Below, piece after piece: positions 34,185 to 44,763 of a stretch of DNA of 64,000 bases. The DNA comes from Temnothorax longispinosus (taxonomy: Eukaryota; Arthropoda; Insecta; Hymenoptera; Formicidae), in NCBI RefSeq assembly GCF_030848805.1, contig NC_092358.1, forward strand, positions 7,874,001 through 7,938,000, written 5' to 3'. A program made the translations under genes and the position numbers. The stretch's first letter is position 1, and each line of letters opens with the position of its first letter. A model generated the notes under the pieces. That model was not told where the DNA came from and searched no databases. It saw only the letters and a list, made by a program, of their open reading frames with translations.

Positions 34185-35386
34185 TATTGCAGTCTTAAAT
34201 ATAAATTTGTGGAACATGATAAAAATATTTTTCTTATTTAATTAGTAAACATGTTTCCGACTTTTCTACAATATAATTTTTAATTTTTATATACACATGT
34301 AAGAATTAATATGCGAATAGATATTAATAGCATTATTAGTACAAATTAAGAATAATTCGTTTTTGAGTTCAGACGTATGAATGAAGCTACTATACTGAAT
34401 AAAGTTTAGTTATAATTACACATGTAGTTTAATTTTTTCATGTCTACAGGTTGATCTAGAACAAAAGAAAGTGGAAAATAAGAATCGTTACAAACCTGTA
34501 TATATTATCAATAAATGTTTTACTTAATTTTATCAGTACTACATCTTATTAAAAATTTCAAATTGTTCTGTAGATGATCCTGTACACTATATATAGTTCT
34601 TTGAGAATTTATTTTAATAACTCATAATCTCGAAATGTTAATTCTTTTTGAAAATAGAAATAAAACAATATAGTCTTTTTAATTAATTGTATATTTCTTG
34701 TTAATCTAGTTTTTGCTTAATTCGAAATAACATTATATTTTTGCTTTGGGAAAAGATAATTCGCAAGTAAACGATAAGGCAAAGTGTGAACAGTGAAAGT
34801 AATCGGATAGAAGTAATTTATTCCTAAACAATAAGAATTAATATTATTATTGAAATGTAATATTGGATCTGTCAGGTATAGCGAGAATTCAATGTTTACG
34901 ACTTCATCGAACCTATTCGTTCGTTTATTATTTTGCTAGCATATTTTAGCAATGCAATTAACAGTTGTTATTGCATAAATGAGAAAGAAAATACATATTA
35001 ATTATTACGATAAAATTTAATTACGCGAAACTTTAATAAAATATTTCAGTATTTTGAAGTTAGTCTTATTTGTGTGTCAGTGAAAATTATAGTTGTGTTA
35101 TAAAAATTCTTCACCTAAATCTAGTTTTAGTTTTTCGATGCTAAAGTAAATCTCAATCATATTAAAGAATCAATGAGCTAATTTTTCTATTAAATGTAGT
35201 TTATATATAAAGGGTGCATTTCGAGAAATGTATTAATAGTATTGATAATTCATAATTTACATTACATATGTGCCACAGACTTTCAATACTGTCAGTACAT
35301 TTTAGAATACGATCAACAAAAGGATAAGGTTTTTAAACACTTTGTAACAGAAGAAAGGATCGCAGTGGCACAGAAATGACCCGTGG
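34185..35386 (+). other. 3' flank of copy 6, no gene seen
   Basis: Array flank with the usual 3' blocks, shortened relative to others (jump near 34600). No gene recognised. Confidence 0.5.
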
Positions 35387-35563
35387 GGCTCGATTCTTGA
35401 ATTTATTCGCGAGAGAAACGTATACGCAAATTTTGTTCTTACAGAAACGTTATAAGTTGATTGGTTAAAAGTCAATGCGATAGCCAATCGACTTGCAACT
35501 TTTCTGTAAGAACAACATTTGCCCATACGTTTTCCTTGCGAATAAATTCAAGAATCGAGTTCC
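35387..35563. mobile_element. Foldback MITE in the upstream block of copy 7
   Basis: Arms CTCGATTCTTGAATTTATTC, ACGTATACGCAAATTTTGTT and CTTACAGAAACGTTATAAG, with near-perfect complements on the right. No coding capacity; the two minus-strand frames across it are artefacts. Confidence 0.7.
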
Positions 35564-35932
35564 TGACCTATCCGCGCGGCGCCCGCGACTCTTCCGGAAG
35601 ATAGGTAGAGAGGGCACATATCGACATATCCTAAAAGAAAAAGCCACGTGTTAACATGTAAGTGGCCTTTTTCTTAGGATATGTGCCCCTTCCATCTATT
35701 TTACGGATGAACCTGAGGGCCCTGGAGCGCCGGAGCTCGAATCTAATATCGCTGCAGTGGCTGCTTTTATTTGTTCATTCGCGTTACTTCTCATATCATC
35801 TTGACATTTATATTCGCAGTAGCTTGGAAACTTGATTTGATAAAGGGAAGTAAAAGAAATCAGTTGCCACATCTGTACACGCATTAGTCTAATAATTTCT
35901 TCATCTAAACGGTGTTGGAATATTACCGAAGC
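35564..35932 (+). promoter_or_regulatory. Upstream block of copy 7 with a hairpin
   Basis: Contains a hairpin (about 35618-35690: ATATCCTAA, AAAGCCAC / GTGGCCTTT, TTAGGATAT), also present before copy 8 near 39716-39790. The conserved block follows, up to CTAAACGGTGTTGGAATATT immediately before exon 1. Confidence 0.5.
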
Positions 35933-38441
35933 ATGTCGTCTTCATCAGAGAAACGTAAAATCTTAAGTTCAACTGATCAAGATTCAGCGGAAAAGAAAAT
36001 ACGCATAGAGAAGCAAGTAAGTTCTTGAGTTTTTCTACCAGTTTATTTATCTTCGTTTCTAATAGCGTTTTCGATTTGTTGACTCGGCCCTACTCGAGAC
36101 AGATCAAAATTTCGGTTTGAAATTTGATTACTCTCTAAAACTTCTGACAGAAAGCGTTTCTTTATAACCTTCACCAAAAATTTTTTATATTATCGTGGCA
36201 TATTATTATATTTCGTGGCATTATTATATTCATCATCATTATCCTTTTTCTGAGCTTTTAATCTGATCCAAGTTGACCCGAGTCGGCTCGAGCCAAAAAA
36301 TCGAAAACGCTATAATTCAGAGACATGTGTGACATTGAGCAAATTATCTCTAATTGTTTTCCCAAATAGTCCTTTTCTCAACTTCGCTGATGAAGCTGAT
36401 TACGTGTTATTGGGACATTAGAAAACACATAATAAAGCTAGGTATACACTTAGCGAATAAACAGCGAACGCGAACGTTCAGACCTTCGCGTTTGTGTTCC
36501 TAGATTGTTTGTTCTTTTTTTCGGTTGTACCAAACACCAGAATTCGACCAGATTCAATGTTTGCTACATTTAGCAATTTGAAATTTTCGATTATATCTGT
36601 TGAATAATGACAACGAACGTTTGCGTTCGCTGTTCGTTCGCTAAATGTATATCCTGCAGCTTAAGACTTGTATAAACAAATCAATACATTCATGATATAT
36701 CCTATTAGTCGACAATTCCATGCATTCTACATAACAAAGAAAATTCATAAACATTCAGATACTTGTCAAAACTGTTTTCTACTAGCATGCGTAATTTGAG
36801 TGCAATTAAAAATTATTCCTATTTAAGATAGGACTCTGTTTATATATACATATGATATGAAAAACACCTTAAAAATTGGATCTACTTATATAGAGATATG
36901 CAGAAATAAAAGTTTTTTCTTTAGTTTAAAAGAGAATTATAGATTGTTTAAGACTTAGTTAGACAAGAAAGCAGTTTACTAATAATTTCTGAAATTTGAC
37001 GCAAAATGACAAAACTTTCAACTATTTATATAAAATCGATCGTGGTCAACAAAAATAGTCGTATTTAAATTTTCTCCAACAATTTAGCTGTTTGTTCAAC
37101 TCTTTTTTCGCGATTGTCTGACATAAAATATTTTTTTTATTAAAAATTGATATATTAAATATATATATTACTTTTAATTATACATCTATTACTTTAATTA
37201 CTTTTAATATATCACTTTTTATAGAACTTCTAAAAAATCGTCATGTGTAGTTTCACTAAAATCAGATATCAAATAGTTCTTATCTATATTATACATGATG
37301 TAAATTATTATTATATGTCTATGTTAGGAGATTTGTTTGAAATTATCAGTCTATTTTATTACAAAGCATTGAGATTTAGGACATTTTGAACATTTTCATT
37401 ATTCATGAGTAAATCAATTATTTCCAGGTGTCTGAAGAGGAAGTTCAGGATATCTCTGATTCTGAGACTATCCCGGAAAAGGAGCAGACGACGATATTTT
37501 CATCATTCTTACCTTCGTATATCAAGAGCTGTTCTCAAACACAGATAAAGTCGACTATACTTGATCATACATGGAAAATTGATCAATTTTTGCGTTTTTC
37601 TAAGATCACGAATACGATAAAGTCTCCATCGTTTCCAGAAACTGCAGGTCAACACATGATTCAAATGAGTGTTTTACGTCACCCTGGTACGACAGGTGTA
37701 GTGAACTTTTATATACGTACTAATAAAGCATTTAACGGTTCATGTACCACTACTGTAATGTATCCGCCTGAAACAGCTTTATCGTCAAATTCGATTTTGG
37801 GTCGTATATCAGATATGACATTGTTAATTGGAATCTCGACAGCTGAGTTTCAGTTTAATTCTACAGATACGCTTATAATACATTGCAAGTTTGAATGCTT
37901 TCATAAAGTGGGAAATAACACTATACATATGCATTTACTACCATCCTCAACGGTATTGAAAGATATGAAATCTCATGACGACTCAACTCATGAATTTAAG
38001 TCTAGGGAATCAATCAAATTTCTAGTAGGAGGAGAACAGTATGTTGTATCGAGAGAATTGTTGTATGCCACCAACAGTAGTTACTTTAAGAATATGTGTC
38101 TCACTCATGAGGGAATAGAAAAAGATATGACAAAGGAATTAGTATCGGACAATGAGGTAGAATCTTTTAAACAGATTTTATTATATATTATAACTGGTTC
38201 AGTAGATCAGTGTGATTATGACATGCTTAAGAAATTGTTAACTACAGCTGATAAATATGATGTACCGGATTTAAAATTAACGTGTGAGCATTATTTGCTA
38301 CGCTATATTACGATTAAAAATGCTTTGGAACTTGTACAACTTGCATTTTTATGTAATGCAAAATTTTTGGAAACGCATTCGGCAAATTTTATTCAGGTTC
38401 ATATAAAAGAAGTCATGAATACTAAAAATAATGAAACATGA
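35933..38441 (+). CDS. MATH-BTB gene, array copy 7, C-terminally shortened
   Basis: Exon 1 is 35933-36016 (MSSSSEKRKILSS) and exon 2 is 37428-38441 (acceptor TTTCCAG|GTG), about 365 residues. MATH runs from DHTWKIDQFLRF to IIHCKFECF, then BTB (ESIKFLVGGEQYVVSRELL to LLTTADKYDVPDLKLTCEHY). The BACK-like tail stops at IKEVMNTKNNET, about 40 residues earlier than in copies 2, 5 and 6. The DNA passes straight from the tail into 3' UTR sequence (ATGATAAAGATATTTTT), so a deletion fused coding to 3' UTR and made a new stop. MATH and BTB are intact, so the protein could still work. The intron is enlarged by two foldback elements. Confidence 0.85.
36063..36313. mobile_element. Element with TAGCGTTTTCGAT ends in the copy 7 intron
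   Basis: Ends TAGCGTTTTCGATTTGTTGA / AAAAAATCGAAAACGCTA, with inner ACTCGGCCCTACTCGAG versus CCGAGTCGGCTCGAGCC. Flanks read TTTCTAA...ATTCAGAGAC, sequence elsewhere found only in gene 3' flanks. Confidence 0.6.
36437..36659. mobile_element. Foldback MITE in the copy 7 intron
   Basis: Arms TATACACTTAGCGAATAAAC and AGCGAACGCGAACGTTC, complemented on the right by GAACGTTTGCGTTCGCTG and TTCGCTAAATGTATA. No coding capacity. Confidence 0.65.
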
Positions 38442-39126
38442 TAAAGATATTTTTTTAATTTAATTAGTAAACATTTTCTTCTTTTCTATAAATATATGAC
38501 TTTCAATTTTGACATATGTAAGATTTTACATGCAAATAAGTATTAATATGGATTAAAAGTAATTCGTTATTTAGGTTTAAATGTACGATTGAAACTATTA
38601 TTAATTATACTTAATGTAGTTTAGTTATATAAGTATCTCAAGTCTACAGGTTGATCTAAAACAAAAAAAAATGAAAAATATAAGAATCCTTACAAACCTA
38701 TGTTATGTGTATATATAATAAATGTTTTATTTATTTTTATCAGTACTATATATTTTATTAAATATCTTATTAAAATTTCCAATTGTTCTATAGATCATCC
38801 TGTGTACATAATAGTGTCAGACTCTTTAGCAATGACCATACCTTCTTCAACGAGCAAATTATATTTCATTTTAACTTTATTTTTGTTTTTAATGTTTGTC
38901 AAAATTATACGTTTTTAATATTTTTATTAATTAGGGTTCAATAAAATGCGATTAAGTTAAAACAGTGTAATTCACATTTATTGCTTAATATACATATGTA
39001 TGTAAAGAAAAAAATCGATTATTGAACATGTCATTGAATGTGTAATGTCGGATCTGTGTCAGGTAAAGCGAGAATTCAATGTATTCTATATAATAAAAAA
39101 GATAATTTTTGTGATACACACCTCAT

Positions 39127-39195
<69 letters not shown>

Positions 39196-40119
39196 CCATT
39201 TGTTCGTTCATTATTTTGCTAGCATATTTTAGCGATTAACAGTTATTATTGCATAAATGAGGTAATCGATACTCATTAATTATTATGATAAAATTTGACT
39301 GCGTGAAATTTAATAAAAAATATTCAAATATTTTGAAGTTATAATCTCATTGTTAAAATAGTCGTGAGTTATAAAAGTTCTTTATGTAGATCTAGTATTA
39401 GTTTCTCGTTTCATCCAAATATTTTATATCTAATGTAACTCAATCATAATAAAGAATCATTAAGATAATTTTTCTGCTAGCTTATATAAAGGGTGCATTT
39501 CGAGAAATTAACAGTATTGATCATCCATAATTCACATTATGTATGCTACAGACTTTCAGTATTGTCGGTACATTTTAGAATGCAGTCAACACAAAAGGAT
39601 TCTAAATACTTCGTAACAATTAAATAGAGTATCAGTGGCACAGAGATGCCTGACCTAATCCGTGGCGCCCGCGGCTCATCTGGAAACCAGATGATATAGG
39701 TAAAGGCCCGCACATATCCTAAGAAAGAGCCATGCATGCATCTATTAACTATTAACACGTGAAGACGTAATTGGCTTTTTCTTAGAACATGCGCCTTTTT
39801 TTTATCTATTTCACGGGTGAGCCAGTGGCGCCGGAACTCGAATCTAGCTATCTAGCTAATCTAGCATCGCTGCGGTCGCCGCCTTCATTTGTTCATTCGC
39901 ATTGTTTCTCGCATCAGCTTGACGTTATACTGCGTTATACGTTACACGCGTTTAGCTTGGAATCTTGGTTCGTTAAGGAGAATTAAAAGAAAATCACTTG
40001 CCACATCTGTACACGCGCAAGTCTAATTGCTTCATCTGGCTGGTGTTGGAGATTAGAGAAACGCAAGATCTTAAGTTCGCGACTGATCCAAATTCAGCGA
40101 AGAAACAAAAATACGTAAA
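38442..40119 (+). other. Flank between copies 7 and 8, no gene seen
   Basis: 3' flank of copy 7 (to about 39500), then the upstream block of copy 8, with TCATCTGGCTGGTGTTGGAG before exon 1. It holds a CA microsatellite and the hairpin at about 39716-39790. The HT-repeat frames at 39038-39239 come from the microsatellite. Confidence 0.5.
39129..39192. repeat. (CA)n microsatellite, 32 units
   Basis: Uninterrupted CA dinucleotide tract of about 64 bp. Confidence 0.95.
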
Positions 40120-41950
40120 ATGGAAGTGAAGCATGTAAGTTCTTAACGGTTCTTTTCTTCTTTTGTCAACTTCATTGATTACGTGTTTTTAGGGCGTTAA
40201 AAGGCGCATAAGATTTGTATGAATAGACGAATCGATACATTCATGATTTCCTAAAGCGACAATTATATACATACAGTCTACATAACAAAGAAAATACAAA
40301 ATACATAAACGTATTCACACACCTACACCTATCAAATCTATTTTCCACTAGCAATATATGTAATTTAAATGCAATTAAAAACTATTAATGCAAAAAGTCT
40401 ACTTGAAACGAATCTGTTACCTTTTTCAGAATCAAGGTAGAACTCTGTTTATATATGTGATATATTGTTTTAAAGTTCGACTTGTATACATATACATCAA
40501 AATGCATAGGTTATGTTATACTTGTTATAGCCTTGTAAATAAAAGTTTTCCTTTAAATTTAATTCTTATAGGTCTTATAGGTCTTCTATGACTTCTAGGC
40601 AAGAAAACAGTTTACTAATAATTCTTGAAATTTGATGCAAAATTATGACAAAACTTTCATATATTTATGAAATCTATCGTGTAAAAATGATATGTAAAAT
40701 ATAGGATATGTAAAATATGTATCAAAAATTGCTATAAACTTTCATTAAAATCAGATTTCAAATAGTTGTTTGTATGTACATGCATCATTGCTTAGATGAT
40801 CTAAGCATTATTACATGTTAGGGTATTTGGTTAAAATTCTCACAATCTATTTTATTAAAAAAGCATATAAAACTTGGAAAATTTTAATGTTGATCATTTT
40901 CATAATTTGTAAATAAATCATTTCCAGATTTCTGACGAAGCAGCTCAGGATATCTCTGATTCTAAGACTATCCCGGAAAAGGAGCAGACGAATACGGTAA
41001 AGTCTCCAGCGTTTCCAGAAACAGGTGAATACATGATTCAAATGAATGTTTTACGTCAAGCTGGTTCGCTGAAGAGTGTAAATTTTTATATACGTACTGG
41101 TCAGACATTTAACGGTTCATGTGCCACCACTATAATGAACCCGCCTGAAACAGCTTTATTATCAAATTCCATTTTGGGTCGTATAACGGATATGACATTG
41201 TTATAATTGGAATCTCGACATCTAGTTTCAGTTTAATTCTGTAGATATGCTTATAATACATTGCAAGTTGGAAATTTTTCATAAAGTGACAAATAATGTT
41301 ATACATATGAATTTACAACCATTTACAACGTGTTGAAAAAGATGAAATCTCTTGAAGATTCAACTTTTGAATTTGAGTCTAATTGTAAGATTAAGAAATC
41401 AATCAGATTTAAAGTAGGAGAAGAACGGTATATTATATCAAGAAAATTGTTGTACGCCCCCAACAGTCGTTACTTTAAAGATATCTGTCTTACATATGAG
41501 GGAACAGAAAAAAATATGAAAAATGAATTGACGAATAATGAGTTATTAACTTTTAAACAGATTTTAGTATTTATTTTAACATGGCTCAGTAAATCAGAAT
41601 GATTATGACATCCTTAAAAAATTAATTATTAACAGCAGCTGATAAATATAATGTAAAAATTTTAAAATTTATGTGTGAACATTATTTGTTACGTTGTATT
41701 ACGATTAAAAATTCTAACTTATGCAGTTTGCACTTTTGTGTAATGCAAAATTTTTAGGAATGCATTTGTCAAAGTTTATTCAGTTTCATTCAGTTATGAA
41801 AGAAATTATGAATTATGATATTATGAAGAACTTAAGATCGCACTCAATAAATATTTTAGATTATAGAAAAAAATTAAGATTAAAATAAAAAGTGAAGGAA
41901 AAGACTCACTTGACAGTTGTTTTCGTCATCATTTATGACAGATGAAATAT
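40120..41950 (+). pseudogene. MATH-BTB gene, array copy 8, decayed
   Basis: Exon 1 remnant 40120-40134 (MEVKH, donor GTAAGT); exon 2 starts at 40930. After EKEQT an internal deletion of about 110 bp removes the beginning of MATH (compare copy 7, junction at CAGACG|AATACG). The frame is lost at TTGTTATAATTGG near 41203, where two extra bases precede a TAA. Later remnants are readable: BTB start (KKSIRFKVGEERYIISRKLL, 41330-41602), then LLTAADKYN near 41630-41660 and an eroded tail with further indels to about 41950. Closest to copy 7. Confidence 0.85.
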
Positions 41951-42214
41951 TTACATTGGCTGATTTCTGATTTATATAATATTGCAGTCTTAAATGTAAA
42001 TTCATTGAACATGATAGATATTTTTTTATTTAATTAGTAAACACGTTTTCTTTTTTCGTCAAATATATTATAACTTTTAATTTTTATACATGTAAGAATT
42101 TATATGTAAGTAAGTTATGTAATACGAGTTGAAGAAGAAAAATAGCATTAGAATCAACAATAACTTATTGATTTAGCTTATACTTCCTTTAGTCTACCCC
42201 TTAGCAATCCAATT

Positions 42215-43141
42215 ATGACAATGTCGTCCGATAAGTCATCCTCCTCATATGACTCTGACGAAGATAATAAAGTGCCTTATCGTGATTCACCAGATATTAT
42301 CGCATATGAAGATACATCAATAACTCCAGAACTAAAAGCTGAAGCTGATCGATTAGCAAGGAAACTTCAACAAGTAAGCCTAGACCCGATTAGATCTATA
42401 ATGGAGTCAGACCCAAATGCAGCCCTAGAGACAATGATGGAAGATGGGGAACCTAGCTCAGGATCTTTGTTCATGATGAAAACTCCCATTGCAAAGACGC
42501 CCCAATTGCCGACTCCTTCTCGCATTCCTCGTCTAGAAGATGTAAAAATTGCCAGATGGTACCCTCATCAATCAGATCAATCCTTTGAAGGCAAAATGAC
42601 AAGTGTATATCTAAACCATCTTAAACGAGCCAAAATTTCTGAATCTGAGTCCTTCTTAAACTTACAAGCAGCTGAAAAACTATCTCGGCACATAGGATGC
42701 TCAAGAACTGTTCTGTTGTGGACGACCTTAAATCCCATCTTGACTCAAATTGGAAATCTTCGTCTTCCAGAAATTGCATCTGATATAGCTGGCTATCTTT
42801 ACGATGATCCTGACTCTGTGTTTCCTTATTTGAAATGTTTTAATAGAGTAAAAACACTTTTGGTTAACCCTGCAGAGAAATTTGCCACTTTAGAGGATAG
42901 AATAACTCAAATGATATTATTAATGGAATCAACCATTTCAGCGGCCGAAAACTATCAGGAGGAAAGCCTCAAATTTGCAACACAAGTCTCTAATGTATCC
43001 GCAAATCTTGCAGGATTTCAAGAAGTGTTTGAAAAAACAATTATTAAAGTCAAAAAACTTGATTTACTACCTGATACAAGCTCTCCTGGTTCTTCTGGTA
43101 TCTCTATTCCAAGTTCAGCACCACGACATCAAGGACAATAA
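42215..43141 (+). CDS. Endogenous viral element: phosphoprotein-like frame
   Basis: 308 codons from an ATG (MTMSSDKSSSSYDSDED) to TAA. The N-terminal third is acidic, Ser/Pro/Thr-rich and probably disordered. The middle (about 115-235) looks helical and globular, and about 225-290 is a predicted helix/coil with regular hydrophobics. The tail is Ser/Pro-rich. This layout and length resemble phosphoproteins of arthropod Mononegavirales, which act as polymerase cofactors; I have no alignment, so the assignment is an inference. Base composition and codon use differ from the AT-rich flanks, and the insert interrupts the 3' flank of copy 8 (lost at about 42115, resumed at about 43600). The frame is undamaged, which suggests recent capture or constraint. 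A host gene cannot be excluded. Confidence 0.55.
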   Translation: MTMSSDKSSSSYDSDEDNKVPYRDSPDIIAYEDTSITPELKAEADRLARKLQQVSLDPIRSIMESDPNAALETMMEDGEPSSGSLFMMKTPIAKTPQLPTPSRIPRLEDVKIARWYPHQSDQSFEGKMTSVYLNHLKRAKISESESFLNLQAAEKLSRHIGCSRTVLLWTTLNPILTQIGNLRLPEIASDIAGYLYDDPDSVFPYLKCFNRVKTLLVNPAEKFATLEDRITQMILLMESTISAAENYQEESLKFATQVSNVSANLAGFQEVFEKTIIKVKKLDLLPDTSSPGSSGISIPSSAPRHQGQ

Positions 43142-43144
43142 GTT

Positions 43145-43474
43145 GTGACAGTAGATCTCTCTGTTTCAGGAGAATATTCAGGTCTCTATACATTCAAAGC
43201 TTCCAAGGGTAGAATTACAACAATCGCGATTCCACTTAAAGTTAACCCAGAAGTTGCTCAAATCATTGATCTGCCACCAGATGCTCAAGGAGTTTTTGTT
43301 AATTTAAACCAGGTTGATATATTAAATAGACTTGCCAGTAAGCCCGAGCTTAAAAAGGCATTTACTCTTGCCACCCTCAAAGAAAGAGCTCCATTCCTGA
43401 GAATATTATGTAAGGGTATGTCAGAACGAACAAATCAGTGGACAAGGGTTGAACTCTATAATGAAGGATTATAA
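43145..43474 (+). pseudogene. Endogenous viral element: second part, same frame after one stop
   Basis: 109 open codons beginning with GTG at 43145, in the same frame as the preceding one and separated by TAA GTT. There is no ATG at the start. It contains a beta-rich first half (SGEYSGLYTFKASKG, TTIAIPLKV) and a helical second half (LNRLASKPELKKAFTL), ending LYNEGL. It could be a small matrix-like protein that lost its start, or the C-terminal part of one longer protein split by a nonsense codon. The gap is too short for a usual mononegavirus gene junction. No restored version is given. Confidence 0.45.
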
Positions 43475-43926
43475 ATAGATTAATATATATCATATCCATG
43501 TTCAACGCTCCATATTGTTCAGGTTTTTTATATTTCATTCATTTCTTTTCTAAGAATCTCCATATAAAATTTTTAATTTAATACATTTTTCTATAGCTTT
43601 GTTTATTGTGTGTTAATCAGAGTTTTAATGTCAGAATCTTTAGCAATTGCCTTTTTTAACGAAACAACGAGTTCTTTTTGATGAATTATAAATTGGTTTT
43701 TGTTTTTCAATGTTTATAACGCAATTGTACGTTTTTTGATATAGTAATTAATTTAAGTGTCTGTAAAATGCGATGAAATTAAAATAATATATAATTCGTA
43801 ATTATTCTTCAATTTATACGGATAAAGGAATAAATAAACTTGTATTTCATTATTTATTTATTTCTCTATCAGTTTTTTTATCTCTATTTCTAATTCAGAA
43901 ACATGATGTTGAACAAACTTATATAT
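43475..43926 (+). other. Remainder of copy 8 3' flank
   Basis: From about 43600 the array's 3' flank resumes (AATGTCAGAATCTTTAGCAA, then TCAGTTTTTTTATCTC). This is the right-hand end of the array homology. Confidence 0.5.
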
Positions 43927-44074
43927 GGAAGGGTTAAAGCCATAGTGGTGTAAGTCAATTTTTTTGACCACTTTTTTTCTTTCTTTTCAACATATCTGCA
44001 TGTGTAGACTGCATCTATGAACTTAACTCGATAGGTTAAAAAAAGTGACTTACACCACTATGGCTTTAACACCT

Positions 44075-44076
<2 letters not shown>
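43927..44076. mobile_element. Foldback MITE, 150 bp
   Basis: Arms GGAAGGGTTAAAGCCATAGT and GGTGTAAGTCA, complemented by TGACTTACACCACTATGG and CTTTAACACCTCC. Adjacent to a TA tract. Confidence 0.7.

Positions 44077-44132
<56 letters not shown>
44077..44132. repeat. (TA)n microsatellite
   Basis: AT dinucleotide tract of about 56 bp next to the foldback MITE. Confidence 0.95.
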
Positions 44133-44135
<3 letters not shown>

Positions 44136-44722
44136 TAGATTTATTGATATTTGATAAATATATGATTATTTGATAAATACACAATTTCATCGTATGTAGA
44201 TGGAAGAAAATTGTGGATTTTGCTGACATAAAGCGAATTATCTCAAAATTATTTGAGTGACAGGGATATTTTAAATAAAGAATCAGACATTTAATTATAT
44301 GTAACGAGATTATATGTAAGAAGCTAACATAGATTTATAAAATGTAAATTTGTTTGTTCTTTTCGCCAAGAATCAGTAGGCTTACCTCTTGGCTTACATC
44401 TTAAAATTTTTAAGTTCCGTTCGTTGCACACTTCTTTCAATCATATGCTTGTGATCAATATTGATATTTGTTGGGATTTCTGTTCTGGAATCCGCGATGT
44501 CGCCGTCAATCCAGATTCTCAGCAAGAGTCATTCGGAAGAAACAAGAGAAGAAAAGGATAGAGACTTGTTTCTTTGGTAGCACAAATATAATTGCTCAAA
44601 GAAATAAGTAATGTACACGTGCAGTGTATTTATGTGACTCGACTCGACAAGACATGAGAGAGAACGACTTTATTGTTACAGACGTTACAGTAAACGCGCG
44701 CGTTGCGGCGAACGAATCGCCA

Positions 44723-44763
<41 letters not shown>

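Noticed and set aside
39038..39239. Two + strand frames rich in His-Thr repeats
   Set aside because: They are translations of the (CA)n microsatellite; no start context, no domain.
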